NCBI GenBank assembly: GCA_025462865.1
Contig: JAOAPI010000026.1
Span: forward strand, 96,611-160,610
Reading direction: 5' to 3'
Source: Candidatus Sulfotelmatobacter sp.
GTDB taxonomy: Bacteria; Acidobacteriota; Terriglobia; Terriglobales; Acidobacteriaceae
DNA length: 64,000 nucleotides
The notes below the pieces were generated by a model. It saw nothing but the letters and a program-made list of their open reading frames with translations, had not been told where the DNA came from and searched no databases. How positions within the stretch are numbered: position 1 is the stretch's first letter; the number at the start of each line of letters is the position of its first letter. A program made the translations under genes and the position numbers. Shown piece by piece: positions 27,925-37,433 of the stretch.

Positions 27925-28536
27925 ATGGGTAAATCAAATGGCAGGTCGGAAGCAGGTAGATCCCCGGTAGGAAGATCGGAATCAGAAAAAGCTGCGCTGG
28001 ATCTGGATCATGAGTTGCCGGCAGCTTCCGGCGACGACGAAAACTCTTCTGCCGCGGTGGGAAGCGGGCAATCGTCCGCCCCGGATTCGGAATTGCAGAA
28101 GGTTACAGCGGAGCGCGATTCATTGCTCGACCGTTTGAGCCGGGCGCAGGCGGAATTCGAAAACGCGCGCCGCCGGGCCAGCAAAGAACAGCAGGACTAT
28201 CGGGACTACGCGACTGCGGATGCAATCAAATCTTTGCTGCCCGTGGTTGACAGCCTGGAGCGCGCATTGCAGGTCAAATCGGATGCTGCAGAGTTACGGA
28301 GCGGGGTTGAATTGATCTACAAGCAATTGCAGGCCGCACTGTCCAAACTTTCGGTGAACGCGATCGCATCGAAGGGCGAACCCTTCGATCCTCGTTTTCA
28401 TGAGGCGATCGAAATGGTGGAGACCAAGGATGCGCCCGATCATCAAGTTGTGGAGGAGTTGCAGCGCGGGTACAAGTTCAAAGACCGGCTGCTGCGGCCC
28501 GCGATGGTGAAGGTCGCCAAAAATCCTGGCAAGTAA
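27925..28536 (+). CDS. grpE: Nucleotide exchange factor GrpE
   Basis: DnaK cochaperone, 203 residues. An acidic, low-complexity N-terminus (ESEKAALDLDHELPAASG) precedes the long coiled-coil (ERDSLLDRLSRAQAEFENAR) and the C-terminal beta domain (GEPFDPRFHEAIEMVETKDA) that inserts into DnaK. The ATG at 27925 is used here, with a TTG two codons earlier as an alternative. It is the second gene of the heat-shock block; dnaK itself is not in this window. Confidence 0.95.
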   Translation: MGKSNGRSEAGRSPVGRSESEKAALDLDHELPAASGDDENSSAAVGSGQSSAPDSELQKVTAERDSLLDRLSRAQAEFENARRRASKEQQDYRDYATADAIKSLLPVVDSLERALQVKSDAAELRSGVELIYKQLQAALSKLSVNAIASKGEPFDPRFHEAIEMVETKDAPDHQVVEELQRGYKFKDRLLRPAMVKVAKNPGK

Positions 28537-28588
28537 TTCCAATAGGTTTTATTTTCTCTCATAATCTTTCTCATCAGAAAGGCAGCTT

Positions 28589-29716
28589 ATTCTGACCACA
28601 AATGCAAAACGCGATTATTACGAAATCTTGTCGGTGACTCGCACGGTCACCGATCAGGAATTGAAGAGCGCTTATCGCAAGCTTGCGATGCAATATCATC
28701 CGGACCGCAACCCGAACAATCCGGATGCGGAGGAGCGCTTTAAGGAAGTAACCGAGGCGTATGCGATTCTAGCGGACTCGGAAAAGCGCTCGCTCTATGA
28801 TCGTTACGGCCATGCCGGAGTTGGGAATGCGGCGGGGGGTGGGGGTTTCGATGCGAGTGCGTTTCAGGATCTCGGCGATATTTTTGGCGAGTTCTTCGGT
28901 TTTGGAGATACTTTCGGGGGCGGCCGCCGCCGCAGCCGGGTCCAGCGCGGCGCGGATTTGCGTGAAGACTTAACCATCGAGTTCGAAGAGGCCGCATTCG
29001 GCACCGAAACACGCGTGATGGTCCGCCGTCACGAAGCTTGCGAGGAATGCCATGGCTCCGGAGCGGCGCCGGGTAAAGGCGCTACAACCTGCCGTTCGTG
29101 TGCAGGCCGGGGACAGGTGCGCTATCAGCAAGGCTTTTTCAGCATTGCGCGGACTTGTCCGTCCTGCCAGGGAACCGGCAACGTGATTACCGATCCCTGC
29201 CTCAAGTGCAAAGGCGAAGGCCGGATTCTTCGCCAGCGCTCGGTAGACGCGAAAATTCCAGCGGGTGTGGAAGATGGCACTCGCATCCGATTTACCGGCG
29301 GCGGCGAAGCCGGACCTTTCGGAGGCCCCGCCGGCGATCTCTACGTCGTTCTGCATGTGAAGGAACACCCATTTTTCGATCGAGAAGGAAACGATCTGCA
29401 CTGCACTGTGCCCTTGTCGGTGACGCAAGCCGCAATGGGCACCGAAATTCGTGTGCCCACTCTTGAAGGTGAGCATCTGCTGAAAGTTCCTGAAGGAACG
29501 CAGCCGGCAACAACATTCCGCATCCGCAATAAGGGAATCCCCGTTCTTAATGGTCACGGCAAAGGAGATCTTTACGTGGAAGTGCGAGTGCAAATCCCCT
29601 CCAAATTGACCAAACGCCAGAAAGAATTGTTGCAGGAATTAGAGACCACGCAAAAGGTCGACAATCAGCCGATGATGCGGGCGCTGCTCGGCAAAGTAAA
29701 AGATATTTTCGGGTAG
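28589..29716 (+). CDS. dnaJ: Chaperone protein DnaJ, non-canonical start
   Basis: DnaK cochaperone, about 375 residues. The J-domain (KRDYYEIL then YHPDRNP), the G/F-rich linker and four zinc-binding repeats CEECHGSG, CRSCAGRG, CPSCQGTG and CLKCKGEG are complete. No ATG, GTG or TTG lies in frame ahead of KRDYYEIL. The first available TTG (28628) would delete that conserved segment, and an ATG at 28602 is out of frame. The best start is ATT at 28589 (AAAGG at 28578-28582, six-base spacer) or the adjoining CTG at 28592. The resulting length matches the family. Confidence 0.93.
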   Translation: MLTTNAKRDYYEILSVTRTVTDQELKSAYRKLAMQYHPDRNPNNPDAEERFKEVTEAYAILADSEKRSLYDRYGHAGVGNAAGGGGFDASAFQDLGDIFGEFFGFGDTFGGGRRRSRVQRGADLREDLTIEFEEAAFGTETRVMVRRHEACEECHGSGAAPGKGATTCRSCAGRGQVRYQQGFFSIARTCPSCQGTGNVITDPCLKCKGEGRILRQRSVDAKIPAGVEDGTRIRFTGGGEAGPFGGPAGDLYVVLHVKEHPFFDREGNDLHCTVPLSVTQAAMGTEIRVPTLEGEHLLKVPEGTQPATTFRIRNKGIPVLNGHGKGDLYVEVRVQIPSKLTKRQKELLQELETTQKVDNQPMMRALLGKVKDIFG

Positions 29717-29810
29717 CGGTCGTTAGATTCTGGATTCGTTTCAGGATGTGCCTTCAGGCATATCGACAGCTCGGAACTCACGTGCGCCTTCTGGCGCTGC
29801 ACTCCCATTC

Positions 29811-30530
29811 ATGACCCGCCGCCGCTGGATTGCCGACGAAGTCTTTGGCGATCGCGCCGCGCTGCTCGGCGAGCACGCGAACCATTTGATCCGCGTCTTG
29901 CGCGCTCGTGTCGGACAGGATTTCGATATCGCGACCGGCGATTCCGTTCGCCGCGGACGAATCGTTTCTATAACCGGCGACCGTGTGGACTTCGACTTGG
30001 GCGAAGAAATTCCGGTTATCGAGACCATGCAACTCACTCTGCTGCTTGCCATCTTTAAGTTTGATCGCATGGAGTGGGCGATTGAGAAGTGTACGGAGCT
30101 TGGCGTCGTTCGCATCATCCCCGTAATCGCCCGGCGGACTAATTCCCATCTGGCCAGCGCTTCTGGCAAACGCGTCGAACGCTGGCAGCGTATCGCACAG
30201 CAAGCGGCCGAACAATCGCGGCGCTCGACACCACCTGAAATCTCCGAGCCTCTCAAGGTCGCGGATGCTGTTAATCTTGCAGCTGCCTTGCGCATCTTGC
30301 TGTCCGAATCAGAAAGTCAAACTCAACTGCGCGATACTGTGAAAGCCGATAGGACAAGCGGTGGGATCCTTCTGGCCGTAGGTCCTGAAGGCGGCTGGAC
30401 CGAAGACGAATTGAAATTGTTCGAGCGGTGCGGATGGATCGCGGCCTCTCTGGGAAACACAATTCTCCGTGCGGAGACCGCCGCTATAGCTGCCACGGCG
30501 GTTGTCACTTCCGCTCTCTACTCGCCTTGA
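29811..30530 (+). CDS. rsmE: 16S rRNA m3U1498 methyltransferase RsmE
   Basis: A 239-residue SPOUT methyltransferase that modifies U1498 of 16S rRNA. It has the N-terminal PUA-like domain (EHANHLIRVLRARVGQDFD) and the C-terminal trefoil-knot motif LAVGPEGGWTEDEL with LGNTILRAETAAI. The ATG at 29811 gives a normal N-terminus (MTRRRWIADEV); a longer frame from 29748 is less likely. It commonly follows dnaJ in bacteria, as here. Confidence 0.93.
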   Translation: MTRRRWIADEVFGDRAALLGEHANHLIRVLRARVGQDFDIATGDSVRRGRIVSITGDRVDFDLGEEIPVIETMQLTLLLAIFKFDRMEWAIEKCTELGVVRIIPVIARRTNSHLASASGKRVERWQRIAQQAAEQSRRSTPPEISEPLKVADAVNLAAALRILLSESESQTQLRDTVKADRTSGGILLAVGPEGGWTEDELKLFERCGWIAASLGNTILRAETAAIAATAVVTSALYSP

Positions 30531-30630
30531 CCACGCGATTCCAACTAAAAATAGTTTGGAAGGGCGAAGTTTCACCTGCTTACATCCGTTAGTCACTGAC
30601 AGACGAACCGAGGTGGTATTCTGACCCGCA

Positions 30631-33618
30631 ATGGCTGTCTTCAAATCGAAATCTCAAGCATCTCAGTTCCTTCCTGACGATCGCCAGCGCGAAGCCATCG
30701 AGCACGTTCGCGGACCGATGCTGGTGGTGGCCGGTGCGGGCACCGGGAAAACATCGGTCCTGATTCACCGCATCGCCCGCCTTGTTGAGCACGGACACGC
30801 CAAGCCTGACCAAATACTTGCCCTGACCTACACTGTGGCCGCCGCCGGAGAGATGCGTGACCGGGTTCGCGCACTACTCGGCCAGCAGATTCATTCGGCA
30901 ACCTTCCATGATTACTGCTATGGTCTGCTGACCCGCGCTGCAAAAGAATTTGGCGTGCTGGATGAAAAAGATCTCTGGATTTATCTTCGCAAACGCATTC
31001 ATGATCTTCATCTGCAACATTACGTCCGGGCGGCAAATGTTTCGCAGTTTCTCAACGATTTGCTGGCCTTCCTCAGCCGCTGCCACGACGAACTGGTAAC
31101 GCCTGAAAAGTATGCGGCGTACCTTGCCCGTCTTGAACGTGGCGAATTGCCAGTCCCACGCGTCGCAAAGTCCAAGGACCAGCTCACCGACGCCGAAGTC
31201 ATAGGACGCTGCCAGGAAATTGCTCGCGTTTTTGCCACAACCGAAGCCTGGCTCCGCGAAAAGAATCTGGGGACATTCGGCCACATGATCACGCGTGCTC
31301 ACGATCTGCTGACCAGCGACGAAGGTCTCCTGGCTGCCGAGCGCGCCCGTTACCCGTTTATTCTGGTCGATGAATTTCAGGATGCCAACTTTGCCCAGAT
31401 CAAGATTCTGTCGGCGCTCGCTGGAACCGATGCGAACATCTTCGGCGTGGGAGATCCCGATCAGGCGATTTATCGGTTTCGCGGAGCTTCAAGCGCCGCA
31501 TTCCATCTCTTCCGCCGGAACTTTCCTCAGACCAGGCTGGTCGTGCTCGGCAAGAACCGCCGCTCGGTTACCTCGATTCTTCAATGTGCCTTCGCAGTAG
31601 TCGACAAAAATCCGCCAGTTTTCGCCGCGCAAGAGCGCGATACGCTTGCCTATCGCCGCACTCCTCTGAAGTCAGCACGCGAAGAAGACGCAAACAAGGA
31701 AGGGAAGCCCCTCCCGTCGTTTCCCGTGGAGGCAATTTCATTTGCCCCCAAGGAGGCCGAGGCTCCCGATGTAGTCCGCATCATCGAGGAAACGAAACGC
31801 CATTCGCGATGCAAATGGAAAGACTTCGGTATTCTCTATCGTTCTCACATCCAGCGCGATGAGGTTGTACAGGAACTGGCCGAGCATGAAATTCCATTTT
31901 CCATCGAGAACATGGATGTAAGCGATACAGCCGACGTGCGGGATTTATTCGCGTGTGTTGATGTCGTGGTGGACCTGGGATCTGATGCCAGTCTTTTTCG
32001 AGTGGCAGCTCTCCCCCAATTCAATGTCGATCCAGAACAACTGCGAGCTGCGTTGCGTACCATCGCGAAAGACTCGAAAGAAGGGGTAACAGTTCCGCTA
32101 TCCTCAGCGTTGGATACAGTCGGGGGCGGCCACGCTGTGCTGGAGTGCGTGCTTCGCACTCGTGACCAGGTCGTGCGGAAGCAAGCCAAGACGCGAACCG
32201 CCCTTCGGATGATTGGAAAACAGTTCGGGCTTGACTTCAATTCCCCCGGATTGCAGGCAGCGCTGACGTTCGCCGCGGATTGGGAGAAGAAAGTAACGAC
32301 CGAAACGGGTGAACTGGGGGAATGGATCGAGTACTTGAATTACTTCCGTGAAGCCGGCGGCGTGATTCCAATCGCTTCAAAGCCGGATGAAGACGCTGTT
32401 CGTCTAATGACTGCGCACGGCGCCAAGGGACTCGAATTCTCTCACGTCGTGCTCCTGCGGGCGACCAGTCCTTCATTCCCGTCTAGCTACAAAGAGCGAT
32501 TGGTGGAGCTTCCTCGGGAACTGCGCGATCCGGATTCCGCATCCGGCGGCGATGATAAGACGCTGCATGATCAGGAAGAGCGTCGCCTTTTCTACGTCGC
32601 AATGACCCGAGCAAAGGATTCGCTGCATGTCTATGGCAAGCAGGGAATCGGCCGCGACAAGACTCCGGCAGGCTACATGCGCGAAATGATCGCAAATCCA
32701 GTTTTACAACCCTGGCTTAGATCACGGGTGGCGCTACCCTCACAACCCAAGTTGATCGAGATTGCCGCGGCCGCGGACGAAACTCATCCCGAAGGCTCCA
32801 GGTTGCCAGGCTGGCTCGCACTCCCTGCAATCGAAGGGCTGGACGCGCGTTTGAGCGCCTCGGCGGTCGAGACCTACGAGACCTGTCCTCTTCAATTCAA
32901 GTTCGAACGCGAGTGGAAGCTTTCGCGGCAGCTTCACGCCGCCCTGCAGTATGGTGCCGTAGTGCATCGTGTGCTCCGAACTTACTACGATTCCATCCGC
33001 CTCGGCCGGCCGAAAACCGATGACGAGTTGATAGCCCTATTTTGTGAAGGCCTGGCGGATTGCAAAATTCAGGATGAGTACCAGCGCGACTTGTATCTGA
33101 AGCAGGGACTTTCGCAGTTGCGGGAATTTCTGAAAGGGACTGCCACGACCCCCGTACCGGAAGTTCTGCACACAGAAGAATGGTTCGACGTCCAGATGGG
33201 AGCCACCAGGGTTGCCGGACGAATCGACCGAATGGATCGTGCCGGTGACGGCACCGTGACCATCGTAGATTACAAGACCGGCAAAGCCCGCCCGCAGGAG
33301 GATGCGGATGAGAGCCTGCAACTCTCCATCTACGCAATTGCTGCGCGTGAGAAATGGGGATACCGCGTGGGCGAGGTTGTGTTTCACAATCTTGAAGGCA
33401 ACGTCCCGGTTGTTTCACGTCGTACTGATTTTCAATTGGATCAGGCGCGTGAGCGAGTGCATGACGCGGCGCAACATATTGCTTCGGGTAACTTCAATCC
33501 CAAACTTGGCTTTCACTGCAGCTTTTGCGCGTTTCGCGGATTATGTCCCGCCCGCGAAAAGCAGCTTCCTCGAGTTGCCCGCACCGTTTTGATAAGCTCC
33601 GAGTCGCCTACGGATTGA
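30631..33618 (+). CDS. UvrD/RecB-type helicase fused to PD-(D/E)XK nuclease with Fe-S cysteines
   Basis: A 995-residue SF1A DNA helicase-nuclease. Helicase motifs: I GAGTGKT (Lys40), II LVDEFQDANF, III GVGDPDQAIYRFRG, and VI FYVAMTRAK. The C-terminal third is a RecB-family nuclease with VDYKTGK (Asp880, Lys882). Four cysteines, Cys752 (YETCPLQFKF) and Cys963/Cys966/Cys972 (CSFCAFRGLC), match the [4Fe-4S] clasp of AddB/AdnB/Cas4-like nucleases. It probably acts in DNA end processing or repair. It is followed by a strong terminator and no partner AddA/B gene lies nearby. Confidence 0.92.
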   Translation: MAVFKSKSQASQFLPDDRQREAIEHVRGPMLVVAGAGTGKTSVLIHRIARLVEHGHAKPDQILALTYTVAAAGEMRDRVRALLGQQIHSATFHDYCYGLLTRAAKEFGVLDEKDLWIYLRKRIHDLHLQHYVRAANVSQFLNDLLAFLSRCHDELVTPEKYAAYLARLERGELPVPRVAKSKDQLTDAEVIGRCQEIARVFATTEAWLREKNLGTFGHMITRAHDLLTSDEGLLAAERARYPFILVDEFQDANFAQIKILSALAGTDANIFGVGDPDQAIYRFRGASSAAFHLFRRNFPQTRLVVLGKNRRSVTSILQCAFAVVDKNPPVFAAQERDTLAYRRTPLKSAREEDANKEGKPLPSFPVEAISFAPKEAEAPDVVRIIEETKRHSRCKWKDFGILYRSHIQRDEVVQELAEHEIPFSIENMDVSDTADVRDLFACVDVVVDLGSDASLFRVAALPQFNVDPEQLRAALRTIAKDSKEGVTVPLSSALDTVGGGHAVLECVLRTRDQVVRKQAKTRTALRMIGKQFGLDFNSPGLQAALTFAADWEKKVTTETGELGEWIEYLNYFREAGGVIPIASKPDEDAVRLMTAHGAKGLEFSHVVLLRATSPSFPSSYKERLVELPRELRDPDSASGGDDKTLHDQEERRLFYVAMTRAKDSLHVYGKQGIGRDKTPAGYMREMIANPVLQPWLRSRVALPSQPKLIEIAAAADETHPEGSRLPGWLALPAIEGLDARLSASAVETYETCPLQFKFEREWKLSRQLHAALQYGAVVHRVLRTYYDSIRLGRPKTDDELIALFCEGLADCKIQDEYQRDLYLKQGLSQLREFLKGTATTPVPEVLHTEEWFDVQMGATRVAGRIDRMDRAGDGTVTIVDYKTGKARPQEDADESLQLSIYAIAAREKWGYRVGEVVFHNLEGNVPVVSRRTDFQLDQARERVHDAAQHIASGNFNPKLGFHCSFCAFRGLCPAREKQLPRVARTVLISSESPTD

Positions 33619-33648
33619 GCCATCGCAAGTCTTCCGCGCAAAAACTTA

Positions 33649-33676
33649 GGGGACGCTTTCGGCGTCCCCCTTTTTA
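33649..33676. terminator. Rho-independent terminator
   Basis: GGGGACGC and GCGTCCCC form an 8-bp GC-rich stem with a TTTCG loop, followed by CTTTTT on the plus strand. It ends the helicase-nuclease transcript. It also lies beyond the stop of the minus-strand micropeptide and may work in both directions, although the T-run is only on the plus side. Confidence 0.85.
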
Positions 33677-33691
33677 CTCCCTACTCAGTTC

Positions 33692-33733
33692 TTAATGCTT
33701 CTTTTTCTTCTTTGCCTTTTTCTTGGTTGCCAT
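33692..33733 (-). CDS. 13-residue lysine-rich micropeptide
   Basis: ATG to TAA encodes MATKKKAKKKKKH. It is preceded by AAGGGAG about ten bases upstream of the ATG, a plausible ribosome-binding site. Lysine-rich micropeptides like this are seen in other bacteria, but no function can be given. It may also be chance in an A-rich spacer; the clean start, stop and ribosome-binding site favour a real gene. Confidence 0.5.
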   Translation of the reverse strand: MATKKKAKKKKKH

Positions 33734-34097
33734 TGTTTCTATTCTCCCTTCCATTGTTCATGGAAAAATCTGCAACGCTCATCTGTTGCAACTAAATGAA
33801 GTATTCAGTTAATGAAAAATGAAGTCAAGAAAAAAATGAACACAATGTGGCATGTGGTGATGTACCAAAGTCACAGAGAGAACGATAGTCAAGAAGAAAA
33901 TTTCAATTTCGTCTACTCAAAAGTTGTCGTGGGACGAATCGCAGTCGATGAAATCCTGCCGTCGATACGATTCGCAAAGATTCGGCGCCAAGGGAAAGAC
34001 AATGGAACACCCAACCGGCTGGTCCCGGAGAAGTTCATCGTTTTCGTTTGCAGCGCATCTATAATGAGAGTGCGAAATCTTCGCGGGAGCATGATCA

Positions 34098-35294
34098 ATG
34101 GCGGCTTTCGATGATGTTGTCATCATTTCTGGTTGTCGTACCGCAGTAGGAAAATTTCAGGGCAGCCTCTCCGATTTGAGTGCTCCACAGTTAGGCGCGC
34201 TGGTGGTGCGCGAGGCAGTGAAGCGCGCTGGATTGAACTCCGATCAGATTGACGAGTGCATCATGGGCAATGTCCTACCCGCCGGCCTCGGACAAAATCC
34301 GGCGCGACAGGCTGCAATCTTTGGCGGATTGTCTCCAGCCACAGGTGCCATGACAATAAACAAAGTTTGTGGCTCTGGATTGAAAGCTGTCGCTCTGGCG
34401 GCGCAAGCGGTGCAGACCGGAAACAGTTCCATTGTGGTTGCAGGCGGCATGGAGTCGATGACCAACGCTCCTTATTTGCTGCCGCAGGCGCGTAAGGGAT
34501 ATCGACTAGGCAACGGCAAGGTGATCGATTCCATGGTGCACGACGGCCTCTGGGACATTTACAACGACTATCACATGGGCGTCACCGGAGAGAATGTTGC
34601 TGAAAAGTACGGCATCACGCGCGAAGAGCAGGATGAGTTCGCCGTAAACTCACATCGCAAGGCTGTTGCAGCCTGGAAGGAATGCCGCTTCAAGTCGCAG
34701 ATCGTGCCCGTGGAAATCCCTGCGAAGAAAAAAGGCGAAGCGCCAGTGCTCTTCGAGAGAGATGAATCTCCACGTGAGGATACGACGATTGAAGCACTGC
34801 GCTCACTGAAGCCTGCATTCAAGAAAGATGGAACTGTGACCGCCGGCAACGCTCCCGGAGTGAATGACGGGGCCGCGGCCGTTGTGGTAACGAGCGCGCA
34901 GCGAGCGAAAGACCTGGGCGCGCAGCCCATGGTTCGAATCGTTGCGCAGGCGACCAGCGGCGTCGAACCGAAATGGGTCATGATGGCGCCAGTCGACGCT
35001 GTTCGGAAAATCTGGGAAAAGACCGGCTGGAAAAAAGACGAGGTTGATCTCTACGAACTGAACGAGGCTTTCTCTGTGCAGGCCCTGGGGGTGATGCGGG
35101 AACTTGGTCTTGATCCGAACCGCGTCAACGTGAATGGCGGCGCCGTCGCCATCGGGCATCCGATCGGCGCCAGCGGTGCGCGCGTCCTGGTGACTTTGAT
35201 CTATGAGATGACCCGCCGGAACGTGAAGCGTGGTATTGCCGCCCTGTGTCTCGGCGGAGGGAACGCCGTCGCCATGGCAGTGGAAAGAAACTGA
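34098..35294 (+). CDS. Acetyl-CoA acetyltransferase (thiolase)
   Basis: A 398-residue thiolase II that condenses two acetyl-CoA or cleaves acetoacetyl-CoA. The acylated Cys91 ([11 protein letters not shown]), His354 in [14 protein letters not shown] and the second active-site Cys384 ([11 protein letters not shown]) are present, so it should be catalytically complete. It is a single gene ending 15 bp from the convergent PAS kinase. No hydroxybutyryl-CoA dehydrogenase or other beta-oxidation gene is next to it, so its pathway is not set by context. Confidence 0.95.
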   Translation: MAAFDDVVIISGCRTAVGKFQGSLSDLSAPQLGALVVREAVKRAGLNSDQIDECIMGNVLPAGLGQNPARQAAIFGGLSPATGAMTINKVCGSGLKAVALAAQAVQTGNSSIVVAGGMESMTNAPYLLPQARKGYRLGNGKVIDSMVHDGLWDIYNDYHMGVTGENVAEKYGITREEQDEFAVNSHRKAVAAWKECRFKSQIVPVEIPAKKKGEAPVLFERDESPREDTTIEALRSLKPAFKKDGTVTAGNAPGVNDGAAAVVVTSAQRAKDLGAQPMVRIVAQATSGVEPKWVMMAPVDAVRKIWEKTGWKKDEVDLYELNEAFSVQALGVMRELGLDPNRVNVNGGAVAIGHPIGASGARVLVTLIYEMTRRNVKRGIAALCLGGGNAVAMAVERN

Positions 35295-35309
35295 GAGCCA
35301 TCTAGCCTA

Positions 35310-37433
35310 CTAGTTCACTGGTGACGCGGCGCGCAGTGTAACCGTGAACACCGCTCCTCCGCCCGGCGCATTGGCGGCTTCAATCGTCCCGTTGTGCTCT
35401 TTCATGACGGATTTGCAGATGCTAAGGCCAAGTCCGGTACCTCGCCCAGGTCGCTTCGTCGTATAGAAGGGATCGAAGATGCTGGCGAGGACATCTGCCG
35501 GAATTCCCGGACCATCATCCTGAAAGCTAGCCCAAACTGCTTCCCCGCTATTTCCCAGACGTATTCGCAGCGTTCCGCGGTCGCGCGTTTCGCGGATTGC
35601 CTGCTCGGCGTTCAGGATCAAATTCAGAAACACCTGCATTAATTGGTGCGGGTCCGCTTTCACGAAAGGCTGGTTCGGCTCGCGCAGAAAATCCACAGTA
35701 ATGCTGTTCTTGCGCAGCGAATAGGAATGCAGATTGAGCGTACGCTCGACGATGTCTGCCATGTTTACCGGAGTTTTTCCTGGTGTGGGCGGAGTCGCGA
35801 AATAGGTAAGGTTGTGAACGATCTCAGCCGCCCTGCGGGCCTGCTGCTGCAAGATCCCAATCTGCTTGCGCGCGGCATCAGTGGTCTGGCTGTCCTGCAA
35901 GAGTTCGCTGACGCCTAAAATGCTGGTCAGCGGATTGTTCAGTTCGTGGGCAACGCCTCCGATCATCGCGCCCATCGCCGCCAAACGCTCGCTCTGGACG
36001 ATTTGCTGCTCGAGTTTCCTTTCCGTCGTAATGTCGCGTACGGAAACGATGACGCCGGCGAGGGTCGCATCGGCGTCAACAAGCTTGCTGGCCGAAGCGC
36101 GCATCGTACGCCAGCTCCCATCGCGGTGCCGCGCACTGTACTCCGCCGATCCAAAACTCCGGTTGCCGGAGGCGACATCATGGTAAAGTGCCGCCAGTTC
36201 CGGCGAGTGGTCTTCCATTGCGGAGATTTTTTTGCCTAACAGATCATCGGATTCGTACCCAAGTAAGTCGCGCACGCGTGAACTCACAAAGGTGTAACGC
36301 TCCTGCAGATCGACAACCAGAATCAGATCGGGAAAACCCTCGAGCAGGTTCCGACGGAATTCTTCCTGCTGCAGCAGCTGCCTCTCGAGTTTGCGTCTTT
36401 CGGTGACGTCGACCAGCGTGCCTTGATAACGAATCAGCTTGCCTTTGGCGTCCCACACGGCGCGAGAGGATTCCAGAAAAGTCGCTGAAGTTCCATCTTG
36501 CTTTCGCAACGTAATCTCCCTCGTCCGCACTCCCCCGCCATCGGCCTCGGCCCGGCCCAGCACCGGTTGCTGTGCGGGATCGACGTTCAGCTGGCTGGCA
36601 TCGAGAGCGAGCAACTCCTCTTTGGTCGCATAACCTAGAACGCGCACCAGCGCCGGATTGGCGTCCAGGAGTCTTCCCTCCGGGGTGCTGAAATAAGCGC
36701 CCTCCTGCAAAGTCTCAAACAGCTCGGTGAAGCGAAGCTCCTTCTCGTGCTGCCCCGTCACGTCCCGCCCGAGCACGCTCGCGCCAACCACTTCGCCGCC
36801 CTTGACGATCGCGTTCAGAACGCAATCGAAATAAAAAGGCCGGGAATTGTTTTTGAAGCGCACGCGCACCGTGCCAGTCCAGTGCCGCTTCTCGACGAAA
36901 CGCACCAGACCAGCTTCCACTGTCTCGCGGGTTGGTTCTTCCACGAGGTCAAAAAATCTCTGTCCCACAATCGACGTATAGGGCAGTCCGGCCAGTTCAC
37001 TTACACTTTTGTTGACCGTGCGCAACGTGCCGTCCAAAGATACTGCGCATGCGGCATCCTCGAAGGAATCGATCAATTCCTTGAAGTTGCGCTGCGAGCG
37101 CGCGATCAGTTCGTTAAGTTGGTCGAGTTGCTCTTCCGAAGGTGCAGCGCCAACATGCTGCTGCAAATCCTGAAGCAACAGTTTCAGTTGAACCACTTCC
37201 TGTCGCCGTCCATAGGCATAAACCGCCAGGAGCACGGACAAGACCAAGACGCCCACTGCCATCGGCCCTAAATGGTAGGGCAGGGCTTCCAGTCGTTCCC
37301 ACGCCAGCACGGCAAAGCCCGCCGCCAGCACAACCATAAACAGAAGAATCCATCGCCATAGCTGCGATTCTTCGCGGTCCAGGTTCTGGGCAGGGCGGGA
37401 TGGCCGTGGCGTACCGGGGGAGTCCTGAATCAT
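35310..37433 (-). CDS. Membrane multi-PAS sensor histidine kinase
   Basis: A 707-residue kinase. Two N-terminal membrane helices (WILLFMVVLAAGFAVLAW and MAVGVLVLSVLLAVYAYG) with a very short external loop are followed by a coiled segment, three PAS domains (for example DGTLRTVNKSVSELAGLPY, DANPALVRVLGYATKEEL, DLLGYESDDLLGKKI), then HisKA (GGVAHELNNPLTS, His about 496) and HATPase (NLILNAEQAI, GRGTGLGLSICKSV). Such kinases sense intracellular cues. No response regulator is adjacent, so it is an orphan kinase. Confidence 0.93.
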   Translation of the reverse strand: MIQDSPGTPRPSRPAQNLDREESQLWRWILLFMVVLAAGFAVLAWERLEALPYHLGPMAVGVLVLSVLLAVYAYGRRQEVVQLKLLLQDLQQHVGAAPSEEQLDQLNELIARSQRNFKELIDSFEDAACAVSLDGTLRTVNKSVSELAGLPYTSIVGQRFFDLVEEPTRETVEAGLVRFVEKRHWTGTVRVRFKNNSRPFYFDCVLNAIVKGGEVVGASVLGRDVTGQHEKELRFTELFETLQEGAYFSTPEGRLLDANPALVRVLGYATKEELLALDASQLNVDPAQQPVLGRAEADGGGVRTREITLRKQDGTSATFLESSRAVWDAKGKLIRYQGTLVDVTERRKLERQLLQQEEFRRNLLEGFPDLILVVDLQERYTFVSSRVRDLLGYESDDLLGKKISAMEDHSPELAALYHDVASGNRSFGSAEYSARHRDGSWRTMRASASKLVDADATLAGVIVSVRDITTERKLEQQIVQSERLAAMGAMIGGVAHELNNPLTSILGVSELLQDSQTTDAARKQIGILQQQARRAAEIVHNLTYFATPPTPGKTPVNMADIVERTLNLHSYSLRKNSITVDFLREPNQPFVKADPHQLMQVFLNLILNAEQAIRETRDRGTLRIRLGNSGEAVWASFQDDGPGIPADVLASIFDPFYTTKRPGRGTGLGLSICKSVMKEHNGTIEAANAPGGGAVFTVTLRAASPVN

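Noticed and set aside
33812..34114. Open frame of 100 codons before the thiolase gene
   Set aside because: It overlaps the thiolase start, has no ribosome-binding site or domain, and its composition looks like AT-rich spacer.
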